Shown here one piece after another: positions 35,743 to 45,324 of a stretch of DNA of 64,000 bases. The stretch is from NCBI RefSeq assembly GCF_019021925.1, contig NZ_CP058990.1:1480001-1544000 (forward strand). Reading direction: 5' to 3'. Each line of letters starts with the position of its first letter. Position 1 is the stretch's first letter. This stretch comes from Cellulophaga sp. HaHaR_3_176. Lineage in GTDB: Bacteria; Bacteroidota; Bacteroidia; Flavobacteriales; Flavobacteriaceae. The notes under the pieces are model-generated. The model saw only the letters and a program-made list of their open reading frames with translations. It was not told the origin of the DNA and searched no databases. A program made the translations under genes and the position numbers.

Positions 35743-37092
35743 TTATTTTTTATTATTACGCTTATTGTAATTTTTATCACCTTTAGTTTTAGGTTTCTTA
35801 TATTTTTTTGCAATTATTCTTTGATAAGAACCTCCTTGATTTACTTTCTTATTTTTTTCCTTTTTTTCATGAAAGCTACCTTGTGAAGCTAATGTAGTTT
35901 GATCTGGGTTATCAGCTTCTAATATTCTTGGTCGCTCTTCAGGTCTTAATTCTTCTGATATTTCTACATTACTTGGTATAGTTAATGCAGGAATTTCATA
36001 ATTCATTAAATCTTCAATAGCTTCTTTAAAAGGTTCTTCTTTTTCTGTGTAAAACAAAATAGAATTTCCCTTATGTTCTGCCCTACCCGTTCTACCAATA
36101 CGGTGCATATAGTTTTCTGGGTAATTTGGCGTATCAAAATTAATTACATGGGTGATTTTATCTAAATCTAAACCACGAGCCATTACATCTGTTGTAACTA
36201 GAATTCTATTCTTTCCTTCATCAAACTGGCGAATAGAACGCATTCTGTAGTTCTGTGTTTTGTTAGAGTGAATCACACAAGATTCTCCTCCAAAAAACTC
36301 TTCAACTGCTTCAAAAACAACATCTGCGCTTCTTTTATTCGAAACAAAAACTAATGCTTTCTTATAAGTATCCTTATCTTTTAAAAGACGGGTTAATAAA
36401 TTAACCTTTGTATAAAAATTAGGTACAGCATAACATTCTTGAGAAATATTTTCTAATGGAGTACCACTTACTGCTATTGAGACCTTTTCTGGTGCTATAA
36501 AAAAGTCATCAATTAATGCCTCTACATCTGAAGTCATTGTAGCAGAGAACATAATATTTTGCCTTTTATTAGGTAGCAATTCAAAAATATTAATCAACTG
36601 AAATCGAAAGCCTAAATCAAGCATTACATCGACTTCATCGATTACTAACTTTTTTATTTCTTTAAGTTTTACAGCTTTAGAAAGCGCTAAATCATATAAA
36701 CGACCAGGTGTCGCTACTAAAATATCTGTTCCTTGAGCACAAAGCTGTTTTTGTGTATTTATGTTTGTTCCACCATAAACACCTAAAACACGAACATTTA
36801 TATACTTAGCAAAACTTTCAATATTTTCAACAACCTGTAATACAAGTTCACGTGTCGGAACCATTACTAAAATACGAGGGTGTATTTGTTTTGAAAAAGT
36901 TAATTCTTGTAATAATGGCAACATATATGCCATAGTTTTACCTGTACCTGTTTGTGCAATACCTACGATATCTTTACCAGACATTACTACTGAAAAAGCC
37001 TGCTCTTGTATAGGAGTAGGTTTTTCAAAACGTAAATCTTCAATAGCGTAATTTAGCTGTTTTTTTAAATTGAAATCTTCAAAAGAACTCAT
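35743..37092 (-). CDS. RhlE-type DEAD-box RNA helicase
   Basis: This 449-aa RNA helicase has AQTGTGKT (46-53), PTREL, DEVD in place of DEAD (IDEVDVMLDLGF), SAT in motif III and HRIGRTGRAEHKG near residue 329. The C-terminal 60 residues are Lys/Arg/Asn-rich and disordered, typical of RNA-binding tails in RhlE-like proteins. It is divergent from rlmF across 94 bases that contain promoter boxes for both. It is probably involved in ribosome biogenesis, consistent with its rRNA methylase neighbour. Confidence 0.9.
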   Translation of the reverse strand: MSSFEDFNLKKQLNYAIEDLRFEKPTPIQEQAFSVVMSGKDIVGIAQTGTGKTMAYMLPLLQELTFSKQIHPRILVMVPTRELVLQVVENIESFAKYINVRVLGVYGGTNINTQKQLCAQGTDILVATPGRLYDLALSKAVKLKEIKKLVIDEVDVMLDLGFRFQLINIFELLPNKRQNIMFSATMTSDVEALIDDFFIAPEKVSIAVSGTPLENISQECYAVPNFYTKVNLLTRLLKDKDTYKKALVFVSNKRSADVVFEAVEEFFGGESCVIHSNKTQNYRMRSIRQFDEGKNRILVTTDVMARGLDLDKITHVINFDTPNYPENYMHRIGRTGRAEHKGNSILFYTEKEEPFKEAIEDLMNYEIPALTIPSNVEISEELRPEERPRILEADNPDQTTLASQGSFHEKKEKNKKVNQGGSYQRIIAKKYKKPKTKGDKNYNKRNNKK

Positions 37093-37113
37093 TCTTAATC
37101 TCGTTTATTTTTG

Positions 37114-37121
37114 CAAAGGTA
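37114..37121 (-). promoter_or_regulatory. -7 promoter box of RhlE-type helicase
   Basis: TACCTTTG fits TAnnTTTG, 22 bases before the ATG. A weaker plus-strand TATCTTTA at about 37162-37169 could serve rlmF. Confidence 0.5.
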
Positions 37122-37186
37122 TGGTATTCTACGTTGTCATGGTAAAGCCATATAACATACCTATCTTTACAAATTAAAAATAGCCT

Positions 37187-38032
37187 TTGCATCCAAATAA
37201 TATTCATAACGCGCCTTACAATTTTCAAAAATTAATTTCTAACCACCAACAATTACTTGATTTTGTAATTAATAATAAGTTTGGTATAGAAACGATTGAG
37301 TTTTCTAACTCTGAAGCTGTATTACATTTAAATAAAGCTTTACTAAAAACTTATTACTCAGTTAATGAGTGGAATATCCCTGAAGGATATCTTTGCCCTC
37401 CTATTCCTGGCAGGTTAGATTATTTGCTTTATATAAAAGATTTAATAGTTGATAAAAAAACTAATATAAAAGGTCTTGATATCGGTGTTGGTGCTAATTG
37501 TATTTACCCTATTTTAGCTAGCCAATTATTAAACTGGGATATGGTTGGTGCTGATATTGATGTTACAGCAGTAGCATCTGCAAATGAAAACTCATCTGAA
37601 TTTAAAGAAAAAATAGAAATTCGACATCAAGAAAATAATTCTGATATTTTTAAAGGCATTATTAATGAAGATGAATATTTCGATTTCACTATTTGCAATC
37701 CTCCTTTTCATGCCTCTGAAAAAGAAGCCACTAAAGGTACTTTACGAAAGCTTAAAAATTTAAAAAATGATACTGCGTTTAAATTGAATTTTGGTGGGCA
37801 AGCAAATGAATTATGGTGTAACGGTGGTGAAGCTCTTTTTATAAAAAGAATGATTCGTGAAAGTGTGGCTTTTAAAACACAAGTAGGTTGGTTTACAACA
37901 CTTGTATCAAAAAATGATAATTTAAAGGCAATTTACAAGCAATTATCAAAATTGAATGCCGAATATACAACTGTTGACATGGAACAAGGAAATAAAAAAA
38001 GTAGGTTTGTTGCCTGGAAATTTCCTTCATAA
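37187..38032 (+). CDS. rlmF: 23S rRNA (adenine-N6) methyltransferase RlmF
   Basis: RlmF methylates A1618 of 23S rRNA using SAM. The 281-aa protein begins MHPNNIHNAPYNFQKLI, as RlmF proteins do (MHP-N), so the TTG start at 37187 is accepted despite being non-ATG. SAM motif I is GLDIGVGANCIYPIL (about 99-113) and the catalytic motif is TICNPPFHAS near residue 168. It is cytoplasmic. A 62-bp gap separates it from recQ, so co-transcription is possible. Confidence 0.93.
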   Translation: MHPNNIHNAPYNFQKLISNHQQLLDFVINNKFGIETIEFSNSEAVLHLNKALLKTYYSVNEWNIPEGYLCPPIPGRLDYLLYIKDLIVDKKTNIKGLDIGVGANCIYPILASQLLNWDMVGADIDVTAVASANENSSEFKEKIEIRHQENNSDIFKGIINEDEYFDFTICNPPFHASEKEATKGTLRKLKNLKNDTAFKLNFGGQANELWCNGGEALFIKRMIRESVAFKTQVGWFTTLVSKNDNLKAIYKQLSKLNAEYTTVDMEQGNKKSRFVAWKFPS

Positions 38033-38094
38033 TTCTTTAAATTTCTATTTATTAAGTTTCATTTCCTGTAATTTTACATTCTAGATTTTAGTAC

Positions 38095-40203
38095 ATGCCA
38101 GTTAAAGATTATAAAGAGCAATTAATACCCACATTAAAGAAGTATTTTGGTTATGATAGTTTCAGACCACAGCAAGAAGAAATTATAACTTCTCTATTAG
38201 AAAAAAAAGATGGACTTGTAATTATGCCAACTGGTGGTGGTAAATCTATGTGTTTTCAATTACCATCTTTACTGTTTTCTAAAGCAACACTTGTTGTTTC
38301 TCCTTTAATTGCACTAATGAAAGACCAAGTAGATGGTTGTAATGCAAACGGTATACCTGCTGCTTATTTTAATAGTAGCCAGTCATCAGAAGAACAACAA
38401 GAAATTATATTAAAAATTACTAAGGCTGAGCTAAAACTTATTTATGTAGCTCCAGAAAGTATGCCTTCGTTAAATAATATTATCAACGAAAATTACATAA
38501 GTTGTATTGCTATTGATGAAGCTCATTGTATATCATCATGGGGACACGATTTTAGACCATCATATCAGCAACTAAGTTTTCTTAAAAAATCACTACCAAA
38601 CACACCTATAATAGCTTTAACAGCGACTGCAGATAAAGCTACTCGACAAGATATTGCTGAGCAATTAGGCATTGCAAATGCAAAACAATTTATCACCTCT
38701 TTTGATCGTAAAAATATAAGTTTAACTGTTAGGCCTGCTGATGGTAGAGTTGAACAAATTTTAAACTTTATAGGAAAAAGACCCAATACTTCAGGAATTA
38801 TATATTGTTTGAGTAGAAAAACTACGGAGCAATTAGTTGCTAAACTAAAAGCAAAAAAACTAAAAGCAGATGCTTACCATGCTGGATTAAATTTTGATGA
38901 ACGAAGTAAAGTGCAAGAAGATTTTATTTTTGATAAAACTAAGATTGTTTGTGCCACTGTTGCCTTTGGTATGGGTATAGATAAATCGAATGTACGTTGG
39001 GTTATACATTATAACATGCCTAAAAACATAGAAGGGTATTATCAAGAAATTGGTCGTGGAGGAAGAGATGGTTTGGCTGCGAGTGCCCTACTCTTTCATA
39101 GTTATGCTGATGTAATACAGTTGCGTCGTTTTACAGAAGGTTCCAAAAACCAAGATGTGCAAATAGCAAAGCTTGAACGCATGAAACAATTTGCTGAAGC
39201 TACTACCTGCCGAAGAAAAATATTATTGAGTTATTTTGGTGAGTTGTTAGCTGAAAATTGTGGTAATTGTGATGTTTGTAAAAGTCCGCCAACTGTTTTT
39301 GATGGTACTATTATCGCTCAAAAAATACTATCAACCATTGCCCGTGTTAAAGAAAACGAAGCAACTGGTGCTATTATAGATGTATTGCGAGGTGCTAAAA
39401 ATGCTACTGTTTTAGATAAGGGCTTAGAAAAAATAAAAACATATGGTATAGGGCAAGATACTTCTTGGAAAGATTGGCAACATTATATTATTCAATTAAT
39501 AAACCAAGGGTATGCCGAAATTGCTTTTCAAAATCACAATGCGTTACAGCTTACTGAGTTCTCTAAAAATGTACTATTTAATGGCGCTAAAGTTTCATTA
39601 ACAAAACCGATTGATGCTCTTGAAAAAATTGGCAATCCTAAAGAGAAAACTACCAAAAAGAAAAAAAGTTCAGAACTTTATGAGCGTTTGCGTTCGCTAC
39701 GTCATAAAATAGCTTTAGATGAAGATATACCTGCTTATTTGGTTTTTAGTGATGCTACATTATTAGAAATTGAAAGAGCTAGACCATTAACTGACGATGA
39801 TTTCTTAGAAATTAGTGGTGTAGGGCAACGTAAATTAGAAGTATATGGCGATTTATTTATTGCAGAAGTAATCGCTTTTAATAAAGAAAAGTCTATAAAA
39901 AAATCGGACACTCATAAAGTCACATACCAACTTTATAAAGAAGGTTTGTCTATTGATGAAATTGCTATAAAACGTAATTTAAAATCTCCAACCATATATT
40001 CTCATATTGCTAAATTATATAGCGAAGGGAAACCCATAAATATTTTTGACTTTGTATCAAAAAGTGAAGTTGCATCTATAAAAAAAGCAAAAACAGAACT
40101 TGAGAGTCCACCTGCGTTAAAGCCTTATTTCGATCATTTTGAAGAACAAATTGATTATTTCAAAATTCGCTTAGCACTGGCTGTTATTGACAAAGAAGCA
40201 TAA
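38095..40203 (+). CDS. recQ: ATP-dependent DNA helicase RecQ
   Basis: This 702-aa 3'-5' DNA helicase acts in recombination and fork repair. Motif I is MPTGGGKSM, motif II DEAH in IAIDEAHCISSWGHDF, and the zinc-binding set CRRKILLSYFGE / CGNCDVC lies around 371-396. RQC winged-helix and HRDC (about 535-605; FLEISGVGQRKLEVYG) domains follow. The extra C-terminal part includes a helix-turn-helix (about 610-650; KEGLSIDEIAIKRNLKSPT) as in other Bacteroidota RecQ proteins. It is followed by an intrinsic terminator. Confidence 0.95.
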   Translation: MPVKDYKEQLIPTLKKYFGYDSFRPQQEEIITSLLEKKDGLVIMPTGGGKSMCFQLPSLLFSKATLVVSPLIALMKDQVDGCNANGIPAAYFNSSQSSEEQQEIILKITKAELKLIYVAPESMPSLNNIINENYISCIAIDEAHCISSWGHDFRPSYQQLSFLKKSLPNTPIIALTATADKATRQDIAEQLGIANAKQFITSFDRKNISLTVRPADGRVEQILNFIGKRPNTSGIIYCLSRKTTEQLVAKLKAKKLKADAYHAGLNFDERSKVQEDFIFDKTKIVCATVAFGMGIDKSNVRWVIHYNMPKNIEGYYQEIGRGGRDGLAASALLFHSYADVIQLRRFTEGSKNQDVQIAKLERMKQFAEATTCRRKILLSYFGELLAENCGNCDVCKSPPTVFDGTIIAQKILSTIARVKENEATGAIIDVLRGAKNATVLDKGLEKIKTYGIGQDTSWKDWQHYIIQLINQGYAEIAFQNHNALQLTEFSKNVLFNGAKVSLTKPIDALEKIGNPKEKTTKKKKSSELYERLRSLRHKIALDEDIPAYLVFSDATLLEIERARPLTDDDFLEISGVGQRKLEVYGDLFIAEVIAFNKEKSIKKSDTHKVTYQLYKEGLSIDEIAIKRNLKSPTIYSHIAKLYSEGKPINIFDFVSKSEVASIKKAKTELESPPALKPYFDHFEEQIDYFKIRLALAVIDKEA

Positions 40204-40204
40204 A

Positions 40205-40237
40205 AAAAGGGTCATTCGATTGAATTGACCCTTTTAT
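40205..40237. terminator. Intrinsic terminator between recQ and csp gene
   Basis: AAAAGGGTCA and TGACCCTTTT stem with an 11-base loop, and a T-run for recQ. It is bidirectional, serving also the converging cold-shock gene. Confidence 0.8.
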
Positions 40238-40254
40238 ATTTTATATGTTTAGAT

Positions 40255-40698
40255 TTAAACCTTTTTAACACGAACGGCATTCATACCTTTCATCCCTTTT
40301 TCAAGTTCAAACTGCACCATATTGTTTTCTTTGATTTCTTCTAAGCAACCGTTAATATGTACAAAGAATTTTTCTTGTGTATCTGTATCCTTAATAAATC
40401 CATAACCTTTAGAATCGTTGAAAAACTCAACTCTACCTTTACGTACTGGATCTATTTCTTCGTCACTTTCTTCCTTTTTAGGTATTCCAAGAACAATGCT
40501 TTCAGCATCTACTTTTACTTTTTTAGTAGGGTCTGGAGGAGTATCTACTAAATGCCCATTCTCATCAACATAAACAAACATGTTATCTGGTTCCCCATTT
40601 GCTTTACGTTGTTCTTTTTTCTTCGCCTTTTCTTCACGCTTTTTTAAACGCTTTTTTTCTCGTTCTTTTTTCCCAAAGGTTTCTTGTGCTCTCGCCAT
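40255..40698 (-). CDS. Cold-shock domain protein with charged N-terminal extension
   Basis: This 147-aa protein has a highly charged Lys/Glu-rich coil in the first 35 residues, a linker with YVDENGHLVDTPPDPTKK, and a C-terminal cold-shock domain (about 85-147). The RNP1-like sequence KGYGFIKD and RNP2-like FFVHING are intact. It binds single-stranded RNA or DNA and probably melts RNA structure. A TATCTTTG promoter box about 170 bases upstream implies a leader of about 160 nt, as in cspA-type genes. The extended form is widespread in flavobacteria. Confidence 0.9.
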   Translation of the reverse strand: MARAQETFGKKEREKKRLKKREEKAKKKEQRKANGEPDNMFVYVDENGHLVDTPPDPTKKVKVDAESIVLGIPKKEESDEEIDPVRKGRVEFFNDSKGYGFIKDTDTQEKFFVHINGCLEEIKENNMVQFELEKGMKGMNAVRVKKV

Positions 40699-40862
40699 TA
40701 AAATAATAAGTTAAAATTAATAATTGACTTGCTTGTGATAAGCCGTCGTGAAGTCATTGAATTTCAAAATGAACGATTGGAAAATAAAACTTAATTTGCC
40801 TAATAATCTATAAAGAAGTTGCAATAACGCGCACCATAAATGGTTATTATACCCTACTTGTG
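40699..40862 (-). promoter_or_regulatory. Probable long structured 5' leader of cold-shock gene
   Basis: Between the -7 box (40869-40876) and the ATG lie about 164 nt without an ORF. A nested hairpin (GACTT...AAGTC enclosing GCTT-ATCAC-AAGC) sits at 40726-40755. cspA-type mRNAs often have long temperature-sensitive leaders. The structure here is inferred by eye. Confidence 0.4.
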
Positions 40863-40868
40863 CTGATA

Positions 40869-40876
40869 CAAAGATA
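40869..40876 (-). promoter_or_regulatory. -7 promoter box of cold-shock gene
   Basis: TATCTTTG fits TAnnTTTG. It is the only good match in the 800-base region upstream of the gene. Confidence 0.5.
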
Positions 40877-41239
40877 AGTAGCTTTTTTTGATATAAAAAA
40901 TAGTTTCTATATACCTACTAAAAAAAGAGTTATATGGAATACTTAAAGGCTTAATTAATGTGCTTTTTTAAAAGATTTAAAAAAATGACAATAAAATCTT
41001 CTAGATGTTTTCAAATTATATTTAATTAAGAAAATAATAGTAAATCTTCTGTAACTATAGTAAAACCTAATACTTATGAATAAATAACACTTTGTTATAT
41101 ATTTCCTAAATGTGAATTAAATATTAAAAAAACAACATGTTGGCGAGTAAAAGTTAAATAATAACTAATTTTACCCCAGTAAATACAACAATTGATTTAG
41201 GTTTACGTTTTATAATAGAGTATAATTAAATTTTACGTT

Positions 41240-41386
41240 ATGACTTTTTTATCACCAGAAATTCAAGCTTTAGCTAAAGCAAACGAAACGAAGAGTTTAT
41301 TTAAAAGAGAAATATCATGTGGTATTTTTCAAGATTGTGGTAATGACGATTACAGCAATCAAGATATGCAAAGTACTACTGTATAA
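41240..41386 (+). CDS. Small ORF, 48 aa, with two cysteines
   Basis: An ATG frame reads MTFLSPEIQALAKANETK, then contains SCGIFQDCGNDD, and ends QSTTV. It is hydrophilic, with an acidic C-terminal half and a C-x5-C pair. It has no signal peptide and no recognised family. Nothing else fills 40877-41520. It might be a small regulatory protein or a peptide precursor, but no processing enzymes are adjacent. Coding status is uncertain. Confidence 0.4.
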   Translation: MTFLSPEIQALAKANETKSLFKREISCGIFQDCGNDDYSNQDMQSTTV

Positions 41387-41520
41387 TCTATTTATTTAAA
41401 TAGATTATTACTTTAGATTACTATTGCCTTTATATCTTTTATCTATTAGTCTAGATGAAGTTATAAAATTCTACATGTAGTTGTTTTAAATAAAAAAATA
41501 ACCCAAAATACACTTCTACC

Positions 41521-42111
41521 CTATAATTTTAGATTTCTAAATAAATCATTATATACTTCTATAGTATCTACATCTGTAGTGTTACCCTTTATTACTGAAG
41601 CATTAACTGTGGCAAGAATATGTTTTGCACCAAAATCTTCTTCAAGGTTCGTTAATTTATCAAAATATTTTTTTCCAAAAATAGCAGGCACACCTTTTTT
41701 AGTTCCATACTCAGTTGCAGCTAACTTTTCAGAACTTTTTTTATAAGCTTCAATTAAACTATTATAATGCTCCATACCTAAAAAAGGTTGATCAGCTAAA
41801 ACTATAAGCACAACTTCACATTTTTCTATCGTTTTATTAATATGATTAACAGCAAAAGCTATAGAGCTCCCTAAACCTATGCTCCAGTTTCTATTATTAA
41901 TAATTGAATAATTTTCCTCATTTAGTTTAGAGTTTATCTTTTCATAATTTGCTCCTAAAACAACAAAAACTGCATCTGCCTCAGAACTAAGTGCCTCTTT
42001 TATCGTATGCTCTAATAAAGTTGTTTTATTCCATGGAAGAAGTTGTTTAATATCATTCTCCATTCTAGATGAATTTCCTGCTGCTAAAATTACTAGTGCA
42101 ACTTTTTTCAT
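41521..42111 (-). CDS. MobA-like nucleotidyltransferase (MocA type)
   Basis: This 196-aa NTP-transferase has the nucleotide-binding start ILAAGNSSRMENDIKQLLPW (motif LAAGxSxRM, residues about 8-17), and ADQPFLG near residue 107 supplies the metal-binding Asp. MocA-type enzymes add CMP to molybdopterin to make the cytosine dinucleotide cofactor needed by xanthine-dehydrogenase-family enzymes. It overlaps xdhC by 4 bases and closes a four-gene molybdenum hydroxylase operon. Cytidylyl rather than guanylyl transfer is inferred from context. Confidence 0.87.
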   Translation of the reverse strand: MKKVALVILAAGNSSRMENDIKQLLPWNKTTLLEHTIKEALSSEADAVFVVLGANYEKINSKLNEENYSIINNRNWSIGLGSSIAFAVNHINKTIEKCEVVLIVLADQPFLGMEHYNSLIEAYKKSSEKLAATEYGTKKGVPAIFGKKYFDKLTNLEEDFGAKHILATVNASVIKGNTTDVDTIEVYNDLFRNLKL

Positions 42112-43121
42112 GATTTAGAAATGCTATTGATTTTATTTCTTAATGAAATTGGGGTTTCTTTACGTATCACCGTTAATATTTCTGCTATAATTGATATAGC
42201 AATTTCTTGTGGTGTAATCGAGCCTATATTTAAACCTGAAGGCCCATATATAGCTTCGATAAATTGATCTTCAATATCTAAATTATTTTCAATCAGCTCA
42301 TTTAAAATCTTTTCTCTTCGTGCAGCTGGACCTAAAATACCGATATAAGCTACTTCGCAATTTTTTAAAGCTTTTAAAAAGCTTAAATCTTTAGAGTAAC
42401 TATGATTCATTAAAACGATTGCCGTTTGAGCATCGATATTTTTAGAAATAAAAGTATCAGGAGTAAACAATTGAAAATCAAAAATACCAGGAAAATATTC
42501 TGCTTTTTTTTCATCTGCAGGGTTTGCAAACACAATAACTTCCCACCCCATATTTGCTGCCAATGTACTCAATATAACAGCATCATGTTCTGTTCCAAAA
42601 ATTAGAAGTCTAAAACATGGCTTCATATTCTGCTCTAATACATTAATTTCATTATTTATAGAATGAGTTAAACATATAGGTATTGTTTTACTTTGAAATT
42701 GCACTTTTGTACCAAAGCTAGAATCTATAGCTTCTTCTTTTTTATAATAGGAGGAAATTTTAAATAGTTCTCTATTTTGTATCGCTTTAGAAAAAGTTTC
42801 TAAAAATAGAGTACTCAAGTTTATGGGTTCTATCAAAATATACAAAACACCTTCACACCCCAGTCTATACCGGCCATCATACGTCATAATTTTCGGTATA
42901 GAAGTTTCGAATACGCTTTTAGATTGCCTTATGATTTCTTTTTCTACACAACCACCACTAACTGCACCAACCATTTGTTCGTTCTCTAAAAGTAACATTC
43001 GAACTCCAGGTTTTCTATATGAAGAGCCTTCTAGTGCTACAACTGTTACTAGTACTGATTTTATACCATTCTTATTTGCTGATAAAAAAGCACTAATAAT
43101 TTTTTTAAATTCATGTGTCAT
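42108..43121 (-). CDS. XdhC/CoxI-family molybdenum cofactor insertion protein
   Basis: This 337-aa maturation factor probably holds and sulfurates the molybdenum cofactor and delivers it to the large subunit. The N-terminal XdhC_CoxI domain has GSSYRKPGVRMLL and AVSGGCVEKEI (about 51-62). The C-terminal Rossmann-like domain has LLIFGTEHDAVILSTLAANMGWEV and the terminal GLNIGSITPQEIAISI, near residue 297. It lies 3 bases after the large-subunit stop, and its own stop overlaps the MobA-like start. The context makes the role secure. Confidence 0.92.
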   Translation of the reverse strand: MTHEFKKIISAFLSANKNGIKSVLVTVVALEGSSYRKPGVRMLLLENEQMVGAVSGGCVEKEIIRQSKSVFETSIPKIMTYDGRYRLGCEGVLYILIEPINLSTLFLETFSKAIQNRELFKISSYYKKEEAIDSSFGTKVQFQSKTIPICLTHSINNEINVLEQNMKPCFRLLIFGTEHDAVILSTLAANMGWEVIVFANPADEKKAEYFPGIFDFQLFTPDTFISKNIDAQTAIVLMNHSYSKDLSFLKALKNCEVAYIGILGPAARREKILNELIENNLDIEDQFIEAIYGPSGLNIGSITPQEIAISIIAEILTVIRKETPISLRNKINSISKS

Positions 43122-43124
43122 AAT

Positions 43125-45284
43125 TTATCCCACAATTACTTTTTGAGGAATTTTCAATAATTCTGGATATTTAGAAAAGGGTTGTTTTAATAATCTGTTA
43201 CCCGTTGCTGCTTTTATTGCATTTGCTAAAGCTGCACCTGCAGGTGGCAATGTAGGTTCTCCTAAACCTGTAGGTGCCAAATCACTCTCTATAAAATAAG
43301 CATCAATTTTTGGTATTTCATTCATTCGAATTAAACGATATTGATCAAAATTTTGAGCACTAGGTTTACCTTCTGAAAAACTAAAATCACCATACATAGC
43401 ATGCCCAATCCCATCAATAACACCACCTTCAACTTGGTTCATTGCTCCTAATGGGTTTACTACAATACCACAGTCTATAACACAAGTAACTTTTTTAACA
43501 ACAGGCATTCCTTTTTCAATAACAACATCTGCAACTTCAGCTACATGGGTGTTATGACAATAATAAGCTGCAAAACCTTGGTAAGTTCCTTCTTTTTCTT
43601 TTCCCCAACCTGATTTATCAACTGCTTTTTTAATTACAGCTTGCATACGTTCAGGTGAGTATTGTATGCGACTATCTGTAGTTCCCTTTACTTTATCAAG
43701 TAAATCTAACCGCATTTGTATTTTATCAACATTCATTACTTCTGCTAGTTCATCAAAAAAACTTTGTTCTGCAAAAGCTAAAAAATTAGTATATGGTGCC
43801 CTCCATGCTCCGGTAGTAATATTACTTTCATATTTAGCAACATCAACTTGATAATTTTCTATCGCCCCTGCAGGGAAAAAGTTAGGTATCAATCCGTACA
43901 TATTAGAGTCTATTGCAGCTTCTTTTAATTGATACCCTGTAATTTCACCTCCTTTAATAGATGCTTTTATACGATATTTAGTTGCTGGTCTATAAATTCC
44001 ATCTGTCATGTCATCTTCTCTTGAAAAAATAACTTTTATTGGCTTTCTTGAAATATTAGATATTTCAGCAGCTTCTATTGCAAAATCGCCATATAAACGA
44101 CGACCAAAACCACCACCCATTCTTGTCATTTCTAAATGTACATCTTCAAAAGGGCGTTCTAATTTAGCTGCGATGCCCTTAGCTGTACCTTCTGGAGTTT
44201 GTATAGGCCCGACAAGGTGAATTTTTTTATCTGTTACATTTGCATAGAAATTCATTGGTTCCATACAATTATGCGGCAAAAATGGAGCTTCATAAGTTCG
44301 TTCTAAAACAGTATCAGCTTCAGCAAATGCTTTCTCTACATCTCCATCTTTACGCAGTGTTTCAAAATTACTTCCATCTAAAAGATCTATTAATATTTGA
44401 TCATGATCTGCTGAACTTTCCAGTTTAGTGTCCGTTACCCATTCTGCCCTCAATGCTTTTTTTCCTTTCATTGCCGACCAAGTATTACTTGCTAAAACCG
44501 CTACTTTATCTCCAAATTGATGTACAGCAATAACTCCTTCAATAGTTTTTGTTTCTGAATCATTAAAAGATTGTAGTTTTTGCCCGAATGCTGGTGCGCG
44601 TAAAACAGAAGCATAAACCATACCCTCAGCCTTATAATCTAAACCAAATAAAGGTTTACCGGTTATTATTTTATCTATGTCAACGTTCTGAGCATCTGTA
44701 CCTATAATTTTAAAATCTTTTGGTTTTTTTAAAATAAATTCTTCTGGTACTTCAAGCTGTGCTGCTTCTTTTACTACATCACCATAGCCTAATGTTTCTC
44801 CTTTTGCATTTGTAATAACCCCTTCACTTGTTGTACATTCTTTTGCATCTACACCCCATCGTGCAGCTGCAGCATTAATTAACATTTGACGCGTTGTTGC
44901 ACCTGTTTGCCTTAAAGGTTCCCATGCTAAACGTATAGAATTACTACCACCTGCATATTGGTTTTTATAGTTATCAGTATCTAAAAGCCCTTGTTGCACA
45001 TAAACATTTTCCCAAGCAACGTCTAATTCTTCTGCAATTAGCATAGGCATAGATGTTTTGACACCTTGACCTATTTCTGGATTTGGAGAAAATATAGTAA
45101 CCATACCATTATCTGCTATCTTTATAAAAGCATTAAAATCGTTAAAATTTAGTTTTGAAATATCAATAGGTGGTTTTACAGAATCTTTACAAGCCGTAAA
45201 AAAATTAAAACCTACTAATAAACCTCCACTAGCTAGAGATGATGTTCTTATAAAGGCTCTTCTGTTGAATGATATAGATGACAT
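43125..45284 (-). CDS. Molybdenum hydroxylase large subunit (IorB/aldehyde oxidase type)
   Basis: This 719-aa molybdopterin-binding subunit of the xanthine dehydrogenase family is closest in layout to isoquinoline 1-oxidoreductase beta and periplasmic aldehyde dehydrogenases. It has a Tat-type signal (NRRAFIRTSSLASGGLLVG, residues 7-25) followed by a possible lipobox-like FFTACKD. The duplicated MoCo-binding regions include MGGGFGRRLYGDF and GAWRAPYTNFLAF, and the active-site glutamate is in LGEPTLPPAGAALANA. It is probably exported folded with its iron-sulfur partner (45325-45786). The substrate, an aldehyde or N-heterocycle, is unknown. Confidence 0.93.
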   Translation of the reverse strand: MSSISFNRRAFIRTSSLASGGLLVGFNFFTACKDSVKPPIDISKLNFNDFNAFIKIADNGMVTIFSPNPEIGQGVKTSMPMLIAEELDVAWENVYVQQGLLDTDNYKNQYAGGSNSIRLAWEPLRQTGATTRQMLINAAAARWGVDAKECTTSEGVITNAKGETLGYGDVVKEAAQLEVPEEFILKKPKDFKIIGTDAQNVDIDKIITGKPLFGLDYKAEGMVYASVLRAPAFGQKLQSFNDSETKTIEGVIAVHQFGDKVAVLASNTWSAMKGKKALRAEWVTDTKLESSADHDQILIDLLDGSNFETLRKDGDVEKAFAEADTVLERTYEAPFLPHNCMEPMNFYANVTDKKIHLVGPIQTPEGTAKGIAAKLERPFEDVHLEMTRMGGGFGRRLYGDFAIEAAEISNISRKPIKVIFSREDDMTDGIYRPATKYRIKASIKGGEITGYQLKEAAIDSNMYGLIPNFFPAGAIENYQVDVAKYESNITTGAWRAPYTNFLAFAEQSFFDELAEVMNVDKIQMRLDLLDKVKGTTDSRIQYSPERMQAVIKKAVDKSGWGKEKEGTYQGFAAYYCHNTHVAEVADVVIEKGMPVVKKVTCVIDCGIVVNPLGAMNQVEGGVIDGIGHAMYGDFSFSEGKPSAQNFDQYRLIRMNEIPKIDAYFIESDLAPTGLGEPTLPPAGAALANAIKAATGNRLLKQPFSKYPELLKIPQKVIVG

Positions 45285-45324
45285 GTTTTTTTATTTAATA
45301 AGATTTAAAAATGGTTGCTATGAA

